A stretch of DNA of 64,000 nt from Vanrija pseudolonga (taxonomy: Eukaryota; Basidiomycota; Tremellomycetes; Trichosporonales; Trichosporonaceae), in NCBI RefSeq assembly GCF_020906515.1, contig NC_085850.1, positions 3,100,001 through 3,164,000 on the forward strand, written 5' to 3'. Position numbers and translations under genes: made by a program. The notes under the pieces were generated by a model, which saw only the letters and a program-made list of their open reading frames with translations, ran no database searches and had not been told where the DNA came from. Below, one piece after another: positions 50,015 to 62,604 of the stretch. How positions within the stretch are numbered: the stretch's first letter is position 1; every line of letters starts with the position of its first letter.

Positions 50015-50940
50015 TTACTTGCTGCCAAGGGCCGACGCGACGGCATCGGCGACAGTGCGGGGGGTGACGCCCTGGGGCTTGAAGGGGTTGACCTCGGGGA
50101 ACTCGCCGACGCCCCACTTCTTGATGAGGGCGCCGGAGAGGACACCAAGAGGGCCGTTGGCGCGGAGGCCCTCGAGCTCGGCGTCGGTGAAGGTCTCGAG
50201 CGTGGTCTCGGCGCCCTTGGCCTTGGCGATGGCGTCGACGAGCTGGCGGCCGGTCCAGCTCTGCTCGAAGATGGTGTACGTCTTGCCGGGGGTGAACTCG
50301 GGCGAGGTGACGAGCTGGGCGACACCGGCGCCGAGGTACGCGGGCGAGGTGACGGGGAGGGGGTTCTCGAGGGCCTTGCCGTAGAACTTGGCCTTGTTCT
50401 CCTCGAGCCAGATGCCGACGAAACCGGGGAAGAAGGTGAAGGGCTCAAAGCTGCCGTTGAGCACGGGCGTCAGCTGCACGCCGAGCTCCTTGGCCTTCTT
50501 GGCCGCGACGACCTTGGTGTAGACGATGGCGTTGGCCGGGTCGTCTTCCTCGCCGTGGGTCCAGGGGACCGAGTAGTCGGAGGGGACGTAGGCTGTGAGC
50601 TTCTTGGGGAGGGTGGCGAGGGCCTCGAGGAAGCGGATGTCGGCGTCGGGGGCGGCCTTGGAGACGGCGTTACTGGGGGTGTTAGTACGGCTCGACGTTG
50701 ACACAGCGTGGAGCCTACTCACACAAGAATGTCAACACCCTCGAGCGCCTTGTGCACGTCGGCAGCCGACGCCGACTCGTAGTCGAGCACGCGGGTCTGC
50801 ACGCCCTTGGGGAGCTTGGAGAGGTCAGACGACGCGCGGTGGAGCGCGACGACGGTCGCCTTGCCGCTCTCAGCGAGGGACTTGACGATGAAGTTGCCGA
50901 GGAGGCCGGTGGGCGCGAGGACAGCAATGGTGGGGGACAT
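50015..50940 (-). CDS. NmrA-like / isoflavone-reductase-like NAD(P)-binding protein
   Basis: Exons 50940-50723 and 50672-50015 encode 291 residues. The N-terminus is a Rossmann dinucleotide fold (IAVLAPTGLLGNFIVKSLAE, GxxGxxG-like as APTGLLG). Then come strand/helix elements (VVALHRASSDLSKLPKGVQ, KKLTAYVPSDYSVPWTHG) and an NmrA-type C-terminal part (PVTSPAYLGAGVAQLVTSPE, YTIFEQSWTGRQLVDAIAKA). Such proteins are redox-sensing regulators or atypical reductases; the substrate cannot be predicted. It ends 240 bases from the PMT stop (convergent). Confidence 0.8.
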
Positions 50941-51886
50941 TGTGGTGTGGTGGGTTTAGTTTGGTTTGGTTGAGTTTGGTTTGGGGCTAGTGAGAGAGGA
51001 GGCGAGGAGATGTGTTTGTTGTGTCGAGACGAGAGACCAGATGGCGCCTTAAGTAGACGTCTGCAGCGGCGGCGGCGGCGGTGCTGGTTGCGCCGCCAAA
51101 GGATGATGTCGTGCGAGCTCGAGAAGCATGGCGCACGGCGGCGTCGGCATGGTGACTGGCGCGCGTGAATGCTAACCAAGCACTCCCACACGCCCACGCC
51201 CCGCCATCCCCGCACCAACGCCCCCCCCGTCGCGCCGTCGCTGCCAAGCACGCGCACAGCACGACACCGAGACGCGACACGCACCATGCCATGGTCGCAC
51301 GCAGCCTGACTGGTGACTTGGAGCATCGTTTGCCCGATCTGCGCTATTTATGACGTCGACGGTCGTAATCGATAACAAATTCATCAGTCAGCGCGCTATG
51401 AGCCGCCACGGCTGCAGCCCCCACCGGCATCCCGGACCATGCAGCCAGCAACTGCACCCCGCTCTGGACGCCGTGTGCATATCAATCAAAGCGCCGACCT
51501 CCGACGCGCCCCGGGCATTGATTGACCTGTTTGCTGTCGCCGAGCCTTCGCTACGCTGCGTTGCGCAGCGCTCCCATCCCACCCAGGCCACCCAGCACCC
51601 CTATCAGATGAGTAAGGCGCAGATCACACCTGTATTGATCGTTCGCTTCCGGCGGAACTTGGTGCGCCTTGGTATTTCCGCCAAGAAAATCACCGTGCCC
51701 CGGTGCAACCTTGTCCAAACGCCGCTGTCCACCACGTCCCACCCACCCCTCCTCGCTCGCAGTCCCAGTCCCGGAATACTCTTAACATGCGACATGCAGT
51801 GTCTACGATGATGCGTGTGTGCGCCAGCAGCGTGCGCTCTATCCAGCAGGCATGAAGGCCGTGCCGTCCCCAATCTCCCCCTCCCC
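50941..51886. other. Intergenic, promoter of the NmrA-like gene
   Basis: About 945 bases upstream of a minus-strand gene and downstream of the DUF218 stop. Poly-G/T sequence next to 50941 is the C/A-rich leader of the minus gene. An open frame at 51350-51811 (+) lacks domain character and is not called. GGCGGCGGCGGCGG at 51066-51082 is a short triplet run. Confidence 0.45.
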
Positions 51887-53409
51887 TCAGTCCCTCTCCC
51901 GATCCATAATCACCTCCTCGTCCCACGGCACCTGCCCGTCGTACACAACGAACCCCTTGGGGGGCGTCTTGCCGCTGTCGGGCGCGCCTGGGTCGTTGTC
52001 GCGCAGCGACGTTGGGACGGCCACCTCGCCCACGAGCGTCTGTGGCGGGCACCATTCGAGCAGAGGGCCCAGCTCGGGCGTCGACGCGTGGTACGGCGGG
52101 TACCGCGAGTACGGGTTGCGGTCAGTACGCTTCTGCGACAGCGGTGGCCGGCAGCCGCTAGGCGAGAAGAGGAAGTGCGCGTAGGCGTGTTTGAGCTGGA
52201 GGACGGTTAGCAGCGCACGACGGCGCAGAGACGCGACGACTTACCTCGCCAGAGTAGTGCTCAGTTGTGTCGCCCTCGTCGTCGATGCCAACGTAGTTGA
52301 ATTTGTGGGCCGGGAAGCGGATCGCGCCGCGGTGGAGCTGTTCAAACCTGGGGCGTGAGTGGTTATCCTTAGAGCGTAGGAGGGGTGGGACGGTATGGCG
52401 CCTCTGCCACGGTATCATCCCGAATCTGCAGGCTCCACGACGATGCCGATCCTCGCCACTGTCACGCCCCGCAGGCCACCACACGCACACCCCCACCCCC
52501 ACCCCAATCCACCACTCACCTCTTCCGCTTCATTCCGTACCCCACGACCGTGACGCGGTCCGGCCAGCGCCCAGTCACCTCGCGGAAACGTGCCATCGAG
52601 AACAGGAGGTTCTCGTACGAGTCGAGAGCATACTCCTCGGTCGTGGCACGCGCAGCCGGCGCCAACTGCTCGTCCACCTCGCTGACGGACAGCAGGCCCC
52701 TGGCCACCGCGAGGCGGTGGTACGACACCGACTCGGACAGCGGGGTGGACGTGTGGGACCGCGTTGCGCCACTGCCGATTGTTAGCTATCTCATCGCCCC
52801 TCGTGTCTGCCAAGAGGGCTCCCAACGCGGCCAGAACCCCACTTACCCGGAAAACACGAGCAACGCGTGCGGGTCCTCCTTCAAGAGCTTGGCACCGCGC
52901 TCAATGTGCCCCACATACGTCTGCACGCTCCCCCCCTTCTGGTAGTGCTCCAGTACCCAGTCGTCGTCGTGAATCGCCGCAACGCTGGGGTCGTGACCTG
53001 TCCATACCGCGTGGCCAGGGACCATGATCAAGTGGTCGACGTCGGCCATGCGCGAGTCGCGCGTGATGGTCGTTTCGACGCTGGGCGGCCGGCCAGAGTG
53101 CAGCATGTCGCTCGAGGCGAGCTCGTCCCACTCGTCCCACGCCGCGCGCGAGAGGCTGACCGCGCTCGGCGGCGCCGGCGTCCACCCCGAGAGCATGTAG
53201 CTCATGTTTGTGAGGAGCGATACGCCCGTGATCGAGAGCAGGATGAGCACTGCGAGGTTGGTGAGACGTGTGCGTGTCCGCAGGGCCGTCATGGCGCGCG
53301 ACGCCGACAGCGGGAGCGGCGCGTATCCCCCGTTGCTGGCGTACCCTCCGCCTGGCGGCGGGAGGCCGTATCTCTGTTTTGGGCGGCCCGAGAGGGATGA
53401 TGGCAGCAT
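51887..53409 (-). CDS. DUF218-family membrane-anchored protein
   Basis: Exons 53409-52847, 52771-52520, 52347-52245 and 52195-51887 encode 408 residues. One N-terminal membrane anchor (NLAVLILLSITGVSLLTNMS) suggests a type II Golgi or ER protein. The DUF218/YdcF-like domain follows: DHLIMVPGHAVWTG, LLKEDPHALLVFSGGATR, SVSYHRLAVARGLL, EEYALDSYENLLFSMARFRE and RVTVVGYGMKRKRFEQLHRG. The family is conserved in fungi (S. pombe C57A10.07 type), but the reaction is not established. All family blocks are intact. The introns fall between the blocks and restore one frame throughout. Confidence 0.83.
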
Positions 53410-53805
53410 TGTGCTGGTGTGTGTGAAGTGGTCGTTGTAAAGTTGTTTCTGGGCTTTGAGGTTTGTGTGTCTCGGCGACGGCGGTTGCTGATGCTAGACC
53501 TGCGTCCCGTTGGCGGCGGCGACCCTGAACGACGACGAGAAGAGACGCGAGGTATGCATATCGCAAGATCAAATGGAGAGGGAAAAATTGTAATAATCAC
53601 GTGATGTTGTTGTAATTCGCCAATTAGCACCGTCAACCGGATTAGAGTGAGGCGCGTCGCGCGTCTGATTCCAGCCAAAAACAACAATCGACCCCTCTCT
53701 CGTTGTCCGTTGCGCTTCTCGTCACTCACCTTCACCCCTCCACTCTCTCTCTCGCCTTCCTCACCACTTTCCCCCGGCCATGCCTCCAACGCAGTGCCGA
53801 AATCA
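53410..53805. promoter_or_regulatory. Divergent promoter with TCACGTGA
   Basis: A 396-base spacer between the DUF218 gene (-) and a Ser-rich gene (+). It contains TCACGTGA at 53597-53604 within an AT-rich patch (GGAAAAATTGTAATAATC upstream). An ATG at 53780 in another frame closes quickly and may be a short upstream ORF. Confidence 0.5.
53597..53604. promoter_or_regulatory. TCACGTGA palindrome
   Basis: The same octamer as at 44653-44660, about 190 bases from the DUF218 start and 200 from the Ser-rich gene start, in an AT-rich island within GC-rich DNA. Confidence 0.5.
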
Positions 53806-55473
53806 ATGCGAGCTCTGATCAGGCTCTCGTCAACACCAGCCCCACCCATCCTCTCATTACCAGGCTTCGACCCAAGCCGGCCACCACCAGAGCGCGACAC
53901 CTTCCTCCCAGAGTCGCCAGTGGCCTCACCCGAGGCAGCGACTTCACCAGGCCGCGCGGTTAGCGCGGCACCTTGCACAGCCGAAGATAAGGTCGAGCCC
54001 GCACAGCCCACATCACCAGACCTCGCCCCAGCTGCACCTGTCACCAGCCACTACTTCGAGAAGCCGGAAGACGCCTCGACCATGCCGGCGGTAGCGCCCC
54101 TTCCCTCCAAGCCGCTCATTCCCCCGTTTGTCAACGCCTCCTCAGACCCAATAGCAAAAATCAAGGCGACCGAAACACCACGGCGCGCACCTGCGCCTGT
54201 GGGTGACGAGTTTGACGACATTGTCGAGCTGTCCGAGTCAGACTTTACGCCCGAAGAGATCCTGCGCTCGGAGAGCAAGCGCAAACGCAAGGGGCTGAGT
54301 GTCCCACGGCGGTCTCGTGAGTTGGCTGGGACTGGAGTGTTGTTCTAACTCTCAGACACACCCGCGCCAGCGCCGTCCAGCGCGCCGACCGTCGACTCGA
54401 TCGACCTGTCTGTTGACTCGTCGCCACCCGTGTTACGCAAATCTCCTCGCATTGCCCGGTCAAACGCGTCATCGACCTCGACACCGTCACGGCAGGCTAT
54501 CAATGCGCTCAAGGACCACATAGCGAGTCCGTCAAAGTCAGCAGCTGCGTCTAGCTCCAGAAAGGCGGCTACGCCCAGCCGCAGCACGCGTCGGCGTGTG
54601 CAAGTCAGCAGCGATAGCGAAGGCGACTATGCGCCACCCGCCGCTGTAGTCGAAAGCAGCGATGACGAGGTTCTGCGCAGGCCCAAGCGGTCACGGACGA
54701 AGTCTCCTGCAAAGGAAGCATCAAGCTCCTCATCAAAGTCACCCTCACCGAAAAAATCGCAATCGCCTGCTGCTGCAAAGTCGTCTGCGTCGTCGTCGCC
54801 AGCCAGGTCGTCGAATACGGCCAAGCTGTCCCCGCCAGCCGACACGCCATCGCCCTCAAAGTCGATAGACAAGGGCAAGGAGCGCGCCGAACCGTCACCT
54901 AAGCGCTCGCCGTCTCCTAAGCGTCCACCACCAGCCGCGCTGGCCGACTTGTTTGCAGACGATGACGATGACGACGAAGCCGACGAGTTTGACTACCTCG
55001 ACGACGATCTCGACTACAATGCGATCCCCTTCCCCGACGATGGCATTGCGATCCCCGACTTTTCGCAATACCCGCCTGTCCGAGGCCCGACGCCGTCGCC
55101 ACCAGTGTACGGCGTACCGGATGATGACGACGAGGACGACGACTTTCTGCCCCTGATGGTCAACCAAGCGCGCAGCACGCGCGCGGCCAAGGCGGCGTCA
55201 CCATCCAAATCCGCCAGCCCGATCAAGTTCAAGGACCTCAAGTTCATCACTGATCTCGACGATCGTCGTCTGCAGTCGTTCTATCGCAACCACTGGCGAC
55301 ACAAGGGTGCGGAGGAGGAAGACGAGCAGGAGGAGGAGGACGACGAGCACTTTAGCGGCGTGGCAGCGCCGGTGACTGAGTTAAAGAAGCGTGGGCCTCC
55401 ATTCAAGCGGGGTGGAAAAGGGGGACGAGGTGGCAAGTTTAGGCCGTGGGGGAAGCGGGGTGGGCGGCGGTGA
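53806..55473 (+). CDS. Ser-rich, acidic, probably nuclear protein of unknown family
   Basis: Exons 53806-54316 and 54356-55473 encode 542 residues. The protein is dominated by Ser/Pro/Lys disorder (SKSPSPKKSQSPAAAK), with basic clusters fit for nuclear import (KRKRKGLSVPRRS, RRPKRSRTKSPAK). Acidic runs follow (DLFADDDDDDEADEFDYLDD). A more conserved-looking C-terminal segment is FKDLKFITDLDDRRLQSFYR plus NHWRHKG, followed by an acidic run and an RGG-rich basic tail (FKRGGKGGRGGKFRPWGKRG). I do not recognise the family. A chromatin, DNA-repair or RNA-binding role would fit the composition. The start is uncertain: open sequence extends upstream without an ATG, and 53806 is the first in-frame ATG. 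Confidence 0.65.
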
Positions 55474-55645
55474 GCGAGGTGGGAGGAGGTGAGGCGGCTC
55501 GACGCGAGGCCCGGCCACGACCAAAGCCATGTGCTACCGACCCACGACGCACCCGGCCATGTCCAATGTTCCATGTTGTACAAAGTAGAAATGCATGATA
55601 TGCGAAATGCAATGATAAGTGGCGGTGCGAGGTGCCACGCAGGTG

Positions 55646-56896
55646 CTACTTTTTCCTGCGGCCCTTGGCGACTGGCTCGTCGAGGAGCTTGGCCGCCTCG
55701 AGGGCGTCCCGGGCGGCCTGGTTGATATGCTTGAAGCGGTCTGGGCCGAGGTGGATGCCGCCAAACCAGCGGGTGACGACGACGAGGACGTTGTCGAGCT
55801 CGAGGATTTCGAGGAGGTGCTTGAGGCGTGACCCGGCCTGGGTTTCGCCGTCGTCGTCATAGTCTGGAAGCGAGAGCGTCAGCACGAGCGTCCTCCCCCT
55901 TCGCCTCCCCGCAGCTCCGCCACGCCAACTCACCAGCCTCGACAACCTTGCCCGCGACACCCCCGACGTCGCGCACGATGCGATAAGCGTAAATCGTCGG
56001 GTGGGCCGCGCGCGCAATCTTGCGGTCTTGGAGCAGGTGCTGCACGACAGCCGCGACGTCGCGCTCGTCGAGAATGCGCGCCGCGTGGCCCACGAACGCG
56101 GATTTGCGGTCGGTAATCGGCTCGGACGAGGTAATGTTTGGCAGGGGGCGGGTATCGAGCGCGAGCGCCGCGAGGGCTGCGGCGGCGGCCCGCTGTTGCT
56201 GGCTTTGCGTGCCGTCGTCGCCGCCGGCGTGCGCCTCTGCTGGTGGCGGGCTCGCGTGCCGGTCTGCCACCCGAGCCGCTTCCCCCGCCGCACCACTCGC
56301 CAGCCGCTCAGCGTACCATGCCCCCGCTAGTCCCTGGACATACACGAGCCCGTCGAAGACGCACACGTCGCCGGGGGTGAAGGGCACGCCGGCGGACGTG
56401 ATGTACGTTCTCGTCACGTCGCCGACTGCGCGCGAGCGAGTGTTAGCGAGCTCGCCTCCACGCCTCCCCCCCTAGCCACTCACACAGCCCCGCGTCGATG
56501 GGGTACGACCCCAGATAAAGCCCCAACAGCTGCAGCTGCGGCGCGACGCTCGCCGGATATCCTGGTCGCAGGGTCACCAATACGCGCAAGGTGGGCGGCT
56601 CGTCCTCGCCCACGGCGCCGGTGAGGCTGCCCTCCCAGGCTGGGAGGGCGATCTCGAAGCGTATTCTGCCGTCGCTCTCCAGCAGGCGCAAGGTGCCAGG
56701 ATAGATGGAGTGCAGGGCGCCGAGCTCGTCTGCGAGGGCGGCGGTGTTTGTGTCGTCTGACACTGAGAGCGAGTCGATGAGCTGCGCGGGTTAGCGGGAT
56801 CCTGGGGGAGGGACGCACGCTCTCGAGCTTAGCGGCTTCGAGGTCGGCGTCGATCGCGTCTGGCGTGTGTGCGCGCGACGGGGGGATCGAGGCCAT
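55646..56896 (-). CDS. IMPACT/Yih1-like Gcn1-binding regulator
   Basis: Exons 56896-56819, 56781-56484, 56425-55934 and 55863-55646 encode 361 residues. The N-terminal RWD domain (ADELGALHSIYPGTLRLLES, LRVLVTLRPGYPASVAPQLQ) is the Gcn1-binding part. The C-terminal UPF0029/IMPACT domain is intact (TDRKSAFVGHAARILDERD, HPTIYAYRIV, SRLKHLLEILELDNVLVVVT, RWFGGIHLGPDRFKHINQAA). Yih1/IMPACT competes with Gcn2 for Gcn1 and so dampens eIF2-alpha phosphorylation on starvation. A Gly/Gln-rich linker joins the domains. The first intron is 37 nt. Confidence 0.9.
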
Positions 56897-57334
56897 TGCG
56901 AGAAGGGAGGGATGGGGGTCAAGTTGGGTGGGGGCGGCGGGGAGGCCTGGTGCCGGTGGGAGCACAGACGCAATCTCGGAGCGGAAGAGCGGGGCGAGCG
57001 GCCGACTGGGTCGTACTTTGATTGCCGTGACTACGCGCCTTAGGAGGGCGCGGCTGGCCATGTACAGAGTCGAGGTGGACAAGGTGCGATGTCGAGTCGG
57101 TGGAGTGGGCGCGAGTTTCGGCTCGGGCCGTGTGCCGCCGCCCGGTGGAGGTGGCGTGGGCAGGCGCGCCAAGTGAGCGAGCGAGTCGGTGGCATTTCAG
57201 CACACAACTCTGGCCATACCAACACGATACATGCTTCGCCGCTTCGCTCACTCGCTCGTATTATATCTCCTACGCCATGCTGTACTAATGCAAACAACGC
57301 CACACACAACATCACACACCAAACCACACGCCGC
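56897..57334. other. Intergenic between Spo14 and IMPACT genes
   Basis: 438 bases between two minus-strand genes, serving as the promoter of the IMPACT gene. A/T/C-rich patches near 57230-57330 (TATTATATCTCC, CACACACAACATCACAC) may hold the Spo14 3' end. No gene seen. Confidence 0.45.
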
Positions 57335-60300
57335 CTAGTCGTAAATGAGAAGCGGCAGGATGCGCTCTTGCTGCGGGGGCGGTCAGCTTGGCTCACTCCC
57401 CAGATTCCCCCCCGTGCACTCACATTGAACAAAAAGTTGTTGGCCTGGTCCTCGGCCTCGAGGAAGTGGGTCGAGTACACCACCAGCGTACCCCGCAGCT
57501 CGTTCAACAGATTCTCCATCTCTCGCAACTCCCACTCGGCCCACGGCTCGTGGTCACCAGACGGCTTGTTGCCATCCTCGCCGCCGCTGCCCGCTGGGCC
57601 AGCAATCACCGTCGTCTCGTGGGCTGGCTGTCCGGCCGGCGTGGCACTATCGCCGTTGGGCTTGTCCTTGTCCTTGTCCTCCCCAGCAGGCTCGGGAGTA
57701 GGTGATGCCCTGGAACCAGGAGTACGGATGAACTTTTCAAAGTACGTCGCGTACTCTTTGTACTGTGCCCACGTCGAGACCAGGTCGTCGGGCATCGCAC
57801 GGAACACCTTGCGGAATACCTCGGTGTTGAAGACGGCCGCAGCGACCCAGATGTCGTCCCAGAACCGCTTGTCGAGAGGGTCGTGGAACAAGTTGGGATC
57901 CATCTTGGGCGGGTCAATTGGCATTGACCATCGCGACTCCGACTTGAGGTTTGTCTGCAAAAGGTGCTGCGCAAGCTCGCGCTCGTCGCCCTGGTCCAAG
58001 GCGCCAAGTTCATCCGCCTCCTCTTCAGGGTGTCCAGCGGCCCCACCATGCTCGGCATGAGTCTTAAGGACGGCTCGCTCTTCCATTGTCGGCCCGTTGT
58101 CGCTTTGGAAGCTCTCGCGGTGTGGCCCCGCTTCGTGTTCGATGGCGGTAACCGTCTCCAACCCCTTGTCAACGTACCCCTTCATGTTCTCTCCGACACC
58201 CTTGGCGATGCTGCCAACGGCCGCCGAGACTGATTTTCCGAGCCTCTCTCTTGGCGTGCTCTTCTTCACACGGGTGATGCCGCGCCTGGCGTTACCAGTC
58301 TGCTCGTGGTCGGGATCCCAAACCGCAATCTCGGCCTGCTCGGCTACTGGCTTGCGGAGCATGAGCTCATCCTCGTCGATCTCGTCGACATCGACACCAG
58401 CATGCTCGCGCATAAGTCGGACACGGAGTGTGTGCGCAAAGCGGCCGACCTTGAACGGCTTGCCCGCCATTGTGCCGTCAATCATGTCGGTGTCACGGAT
58501 GACGGCGACCAGCTCGGAATCGCGGTCACCTCTCTGGGACCGTTCGTTGATGTTGGCCGAGCCGCACAAAACCAGACGGTCATCCACAATCATCGTCTTG
58601 CCGTGGATGTACACCATCTCTGTAGCCAGGGCACCCGAGTTGAACTTGCACCAGCCGCGAAGGGAGAAGAAGGAAATGTAGTCGTCTGGGTTGATGCCCT
58701 CCTTGCGCAGGCGAGCGAAAATCGACTGTGGTCCTCGGCTGATGGTTCGATTTTGGCATTCCAGAATGAGGCGTACCGAGCTTGCTTCCGCAGAGTCAAT
58801 CGGGTGGGTGTAGCCAGGCAGCAGAGGGATGACAACACACGCCCTCCACGGTGTGCCGTCGCGGTGCGCCTTGATGATGCGGTTGACCAGTGCGTTGCCA
58901 ATGTTGTTCTCAATCTGGATACCGTTGACCACTGTCGAAGTGATGAAGAATTGGTTCTCAATGTAGACAAAGTGCTCAGACAGCTGGATCGACTTGACGT
59001 AGGCGTTTTGAATCGAGTGCTCAATCTTGGTCGTTGTGCCCATCGACCACGGACCAACCGACCGGCAGATCTGCACCTCGCAAGTGCCCTGCAGCTTGAG
59101 GTCGGTCAGTTCAGTCTCGGTAAAGTCGGCGGGCGGGACGAGGAACGGCATCTGCCGACGGTGGTTCTTGACGCGAAGAAGGTAGTTCCACCGCTGGACA
59201 AAGTGACGGCACAGATCACGCGACGGCTGGCCAACAATTTGGAGTCCGACATCGTGCCACGGCATCCGTGGAATCCTGCTACGGTCAAACGTGTCCTCCA
59301 TTGGCTTGTCCAGGTCGTGGAACTCGGCGACACGTTCGTTCCAGTAATCCTTGCCACGCCACACGGGGCCTTCTGGGCCATCTGGCATGGTGTGGTCTTC
59401 GTCGGTCATGATGTGCTGAGATGTGTCCCAACGTCCAAAGCACAGGTCCAGACCGCCCATGAAGGCGATGGTCTCGTCGATCACACAGAGCTTTTCGTGA
59501 TGAGACCAGTACAGGGCGCCGTTGGGAAGATGTGAGGGCGACCTCTGGACCATGATGTTGGGGTGGAGGCCAGTGAGCGTCTTCTTGACGTAGAGACTTT
59601 CAACAGGGGTAGTCTTGGCCGATACCTCGTTGCTAGCCCTGTCAGCACTGGATCCACTACCACTCGACCCACTAGATGATGATAAAGATGCGCACGCCTT
59701 CTTCCGCCTTGCGCTTGAGCAGGTTGTCGAGGCGGTATCTTTCGTCACCAGGTCGACGAAGGTAGATCTGGGGGGAGATCCACCAGTCGTGGATGTAGAT
59801 GCGCGATTTGGCCATGTTCATCGCTCGACTCAGGTTCCAGAAGTAGTCGCGTCCGTCGACGAGCCATTGCGCCGCGACATTCAGACGCACGGGGGCGAAT
59901 GAGTCGAAGCGGTTCCTACCGGCCCAGATGCATTCCATGGCAATGCGCTCCATCGAGACGATGAACTGGTGCATCTGGCGCTGAGAGGTGATTAGTACTT
60001 GTCGACACCTCGCCACTTACAGCATTCTTCGCCACGAGCTTGAGACGGCGCTGCGCGTTGGCGATGTAGAATGTGTGTTGCGACGCCTTCTTCTCTTCAT
60101 CAATTTCTTGGGCTTGCTCGTGCTTCTCCTCGGCCGTCTCGACCTCGCCCTCGGCTGTTGGGCTCGCCGGCTCGTGGTGTCTGGACGAGCCACTGTTGTG
60201 TGTCAGAGATGTTCTATGGCGCTACTCACGATCCAGAGAGGAGATGCAGGCCTTGACGGTAAGCTCTCTTCGGTCTTTCGATAGAAAAGTCCGAGTCGAT

Positions 60301-62604
60301 GAGGAAGACGTCATAGAACTCGGTCTCCTCTGGACCCTCGGCCGCGACAAAGTACGATTCGCGCACAATGAACCACTTGGGCCTGCGGTGCATCACCCAG
60401 CTGCTGGGAAGGATGCCCGGTTGGTTGCTGCGACGACTCGCGTTGGCGGTCGGAATCTTGAGGAAACCGGCCTTGCCTTGGAACCCTCCACGCGGTGCCA
60501 GTGCCACTGTGAGTGCGGACAGCTCGAAGAAGGTGCACAAGCGGTTAGACTCTGGGCGGAACATCTACCAGGGTCAGCAGAGCAACAACCCTCGATCACT
60601 CACCACTGCACGAATCAAGTCGATGAGGTATTGTTGGAGCGCGTCCCTGCTCGCAGTGCTAAACTCTTGACGGCCATTTCCGCGCTCCCCGCGCTCAACA
60701 GCTTTCTGCTTATCGGAAGCGGCAGCCGCCTCGGCAGCTGCCTTTGCCTTCTTGCCCTTGTAGTCGCCCTTGCCCTCCAGCCAGTCCATGTAGTAGCTCT
60801 CGCGGGCCCAGTAAGGAATAGCTAGACGTCAGCAAGAGTTCCCACCACCAATACGCACCGGACCGCGGGAACTCTGGAATCTCGACATGGCGAGACGAGC
60901 GCAGACCGGTGACGCGCGTTCCAATGTTTGCGGCCTTGTAATGCGCATGTAGTGACAAGAAGTCTCGAAGCTCGCGGTACACAATCCACTTGACTGCGCC
61001 GTCGCCGTACTCGCATTCAATCTTGAACATCTCGCGGCCCGGTCCAGGCTTGCCAGCTTTGAAGCCGACACTGTCGCCAACACGGAAGCGCAGATTGCCG
61101 AGAAGAACGGGTACGGCACGGTGGCCATCCTCGTCGCGATCGAGCCAGGTCTTGAGAATCATAACAGGGAGCGTACCGGCCATCATCTCGTTGGTCATGG
61201 ACGGCGCAGCAACTTCGGGTATGGCTGGCGGCTGGGCCGCGGCCGACATGCTTGCCCGACGTGTGGACAGCATCCTCGGGAAGCGGAGCGCGCGCTTCCC
61301 GCCCACCTTTGGTGTACTCGGTACTGTGGGTCCGTCATCACCGCTTGTGTGCCCCGGGGTCCGCGAGTGTGACTGCATGGTGGCCGATCGACCTGGTGTA
61401 CCCTTGAGTCCTGGAGGGGGTCCGCCCGACCACGTCCCGTGCTGTGCCGGCGCTTCATCGGCACTCAGCTCATTCCCAGCGCCGCCCTGTGCTTCCGACC
61501 ACGAGTGACGCTGAGAAGCCGACCAGTTACCGTCCTTTGGTGGGTGCATGCCTGGCGTGGACGCGCCAGAGTCTAGAGCCGAACGCCAGCGGCCTTCGCT
61601 TGGAGACATGTCGGCCCAGTCACCGCCGCCAGGCGGGAGGGTGCCCCTGTTCATGAACTTGAGTCGCTCCCTCCAGTCAGGACTTGGGTCTTCAATCATG
61701 GGAGGGAGAGCCTCGTCATCGAGGACTTCACGTTGCTTGCCGTTGCTCTTGTGCGGCGAGGCGACGATGGGAGGGGGCGGCGTGATTGCCTTGACGCGGC
61801 TGCTCGAGCTCATGGCTGGAGGTGGTGGTTGAGCGGGCTGTGAATGCGGGGTCCGCTTGGTGAGTGGAGGTGAACAACAGAACGCAAATGGCGGCGGCGT
61901 ATGCGCCCCAGGCGACTCACTTGTGGAACGTGCGCGATGTCGTCTTCAATAATCGGCGAGTCGAGCACAATGACACCATTGGGGTTCTCGTGACCGCGTT
62001 GGGAGGGGTGCGAGGCGTGGTGGTTGCGCGGCGAGGTCGTCACATCCTCGAGCGCGCGGTTGCGGCGTGGCGATCCGTCGTGTGCATGGTCCGAGAGCGA
62101 CGCGTGTGTTCGTGTTGGCGTGGTCGGGCCTTTGCGGCGCTCGTGTGACACGCCTCCGGCGCCGCCATCAACCGGCACATTGCGTAGATCTGCCTCGTGC
62201 CCGCCCGGGCCTCGTCCGTCGGCGCCCTCGTCGGCTCCAGGTGGGATATCCGACTCCTCGCCCCCATCATACTCGGCAGGAAGGGTATGGGAATGACGGC
62301 GTGTGGGACTTGCCGTGGGCGACTCGGGCTCGGGACTGGCGGGAGCTGCGCCGCCGTTGACCTGCAGCTGTGGAGTAAATGTCTCCTCGACCTCGACCTC
62401 GACGATCTCGAGCTCGCTGATGAGGCCGGCGCCGGGGATACTTGTGCTGATCTGGTCCTTTCCTGCCAGGCGTTCCGAGTTGACGAGGGAGATTGTAAAC
62501 GTCTCTTCGTCGATGTATTCCATTTGATGTGAGTGGTGCCGGGTCTCGTGATAGGCGCCGGCGGCGCCTTGAGCACTGTCGTTGATAGTGTCGCCGCCCG
62601 CCAT
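57335..62604 (-). CDS. SPO14: Phospholipase D (Spo14/PLD1 type)
   Basis: Eight exons on the minus strand (62604-61921, 61837-60859, 60821-60604, 60564-60230, 60192-60021, 59980-59673, 59632-57424, 57370-57335) encode 1,646 residues. The enzyme hydrolyses phosphatidylcholine to phosphatidic acid. A disordered N-terminus precedes a PX domain (about 460-560, GREMFKIECEYGDGAVKWIV) and a PH-like domain (about 640-740, RPKWFIVRESYFVAA). Two HKD catalytic motifs are intact: HHEKLCVID near 943 and HGKTMIVDD near 1240. GSANINERSQRGDRDSEL and the C-terminal ILPLLIYD end are family features. Five introns are 37-40 nt. The last exon holds only 11 codons plus stop. An in-frame ATG at 62784 could add 60 residues; 62604 is preferred because the intervening sequence looks like leader. 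Confidence 0.93.
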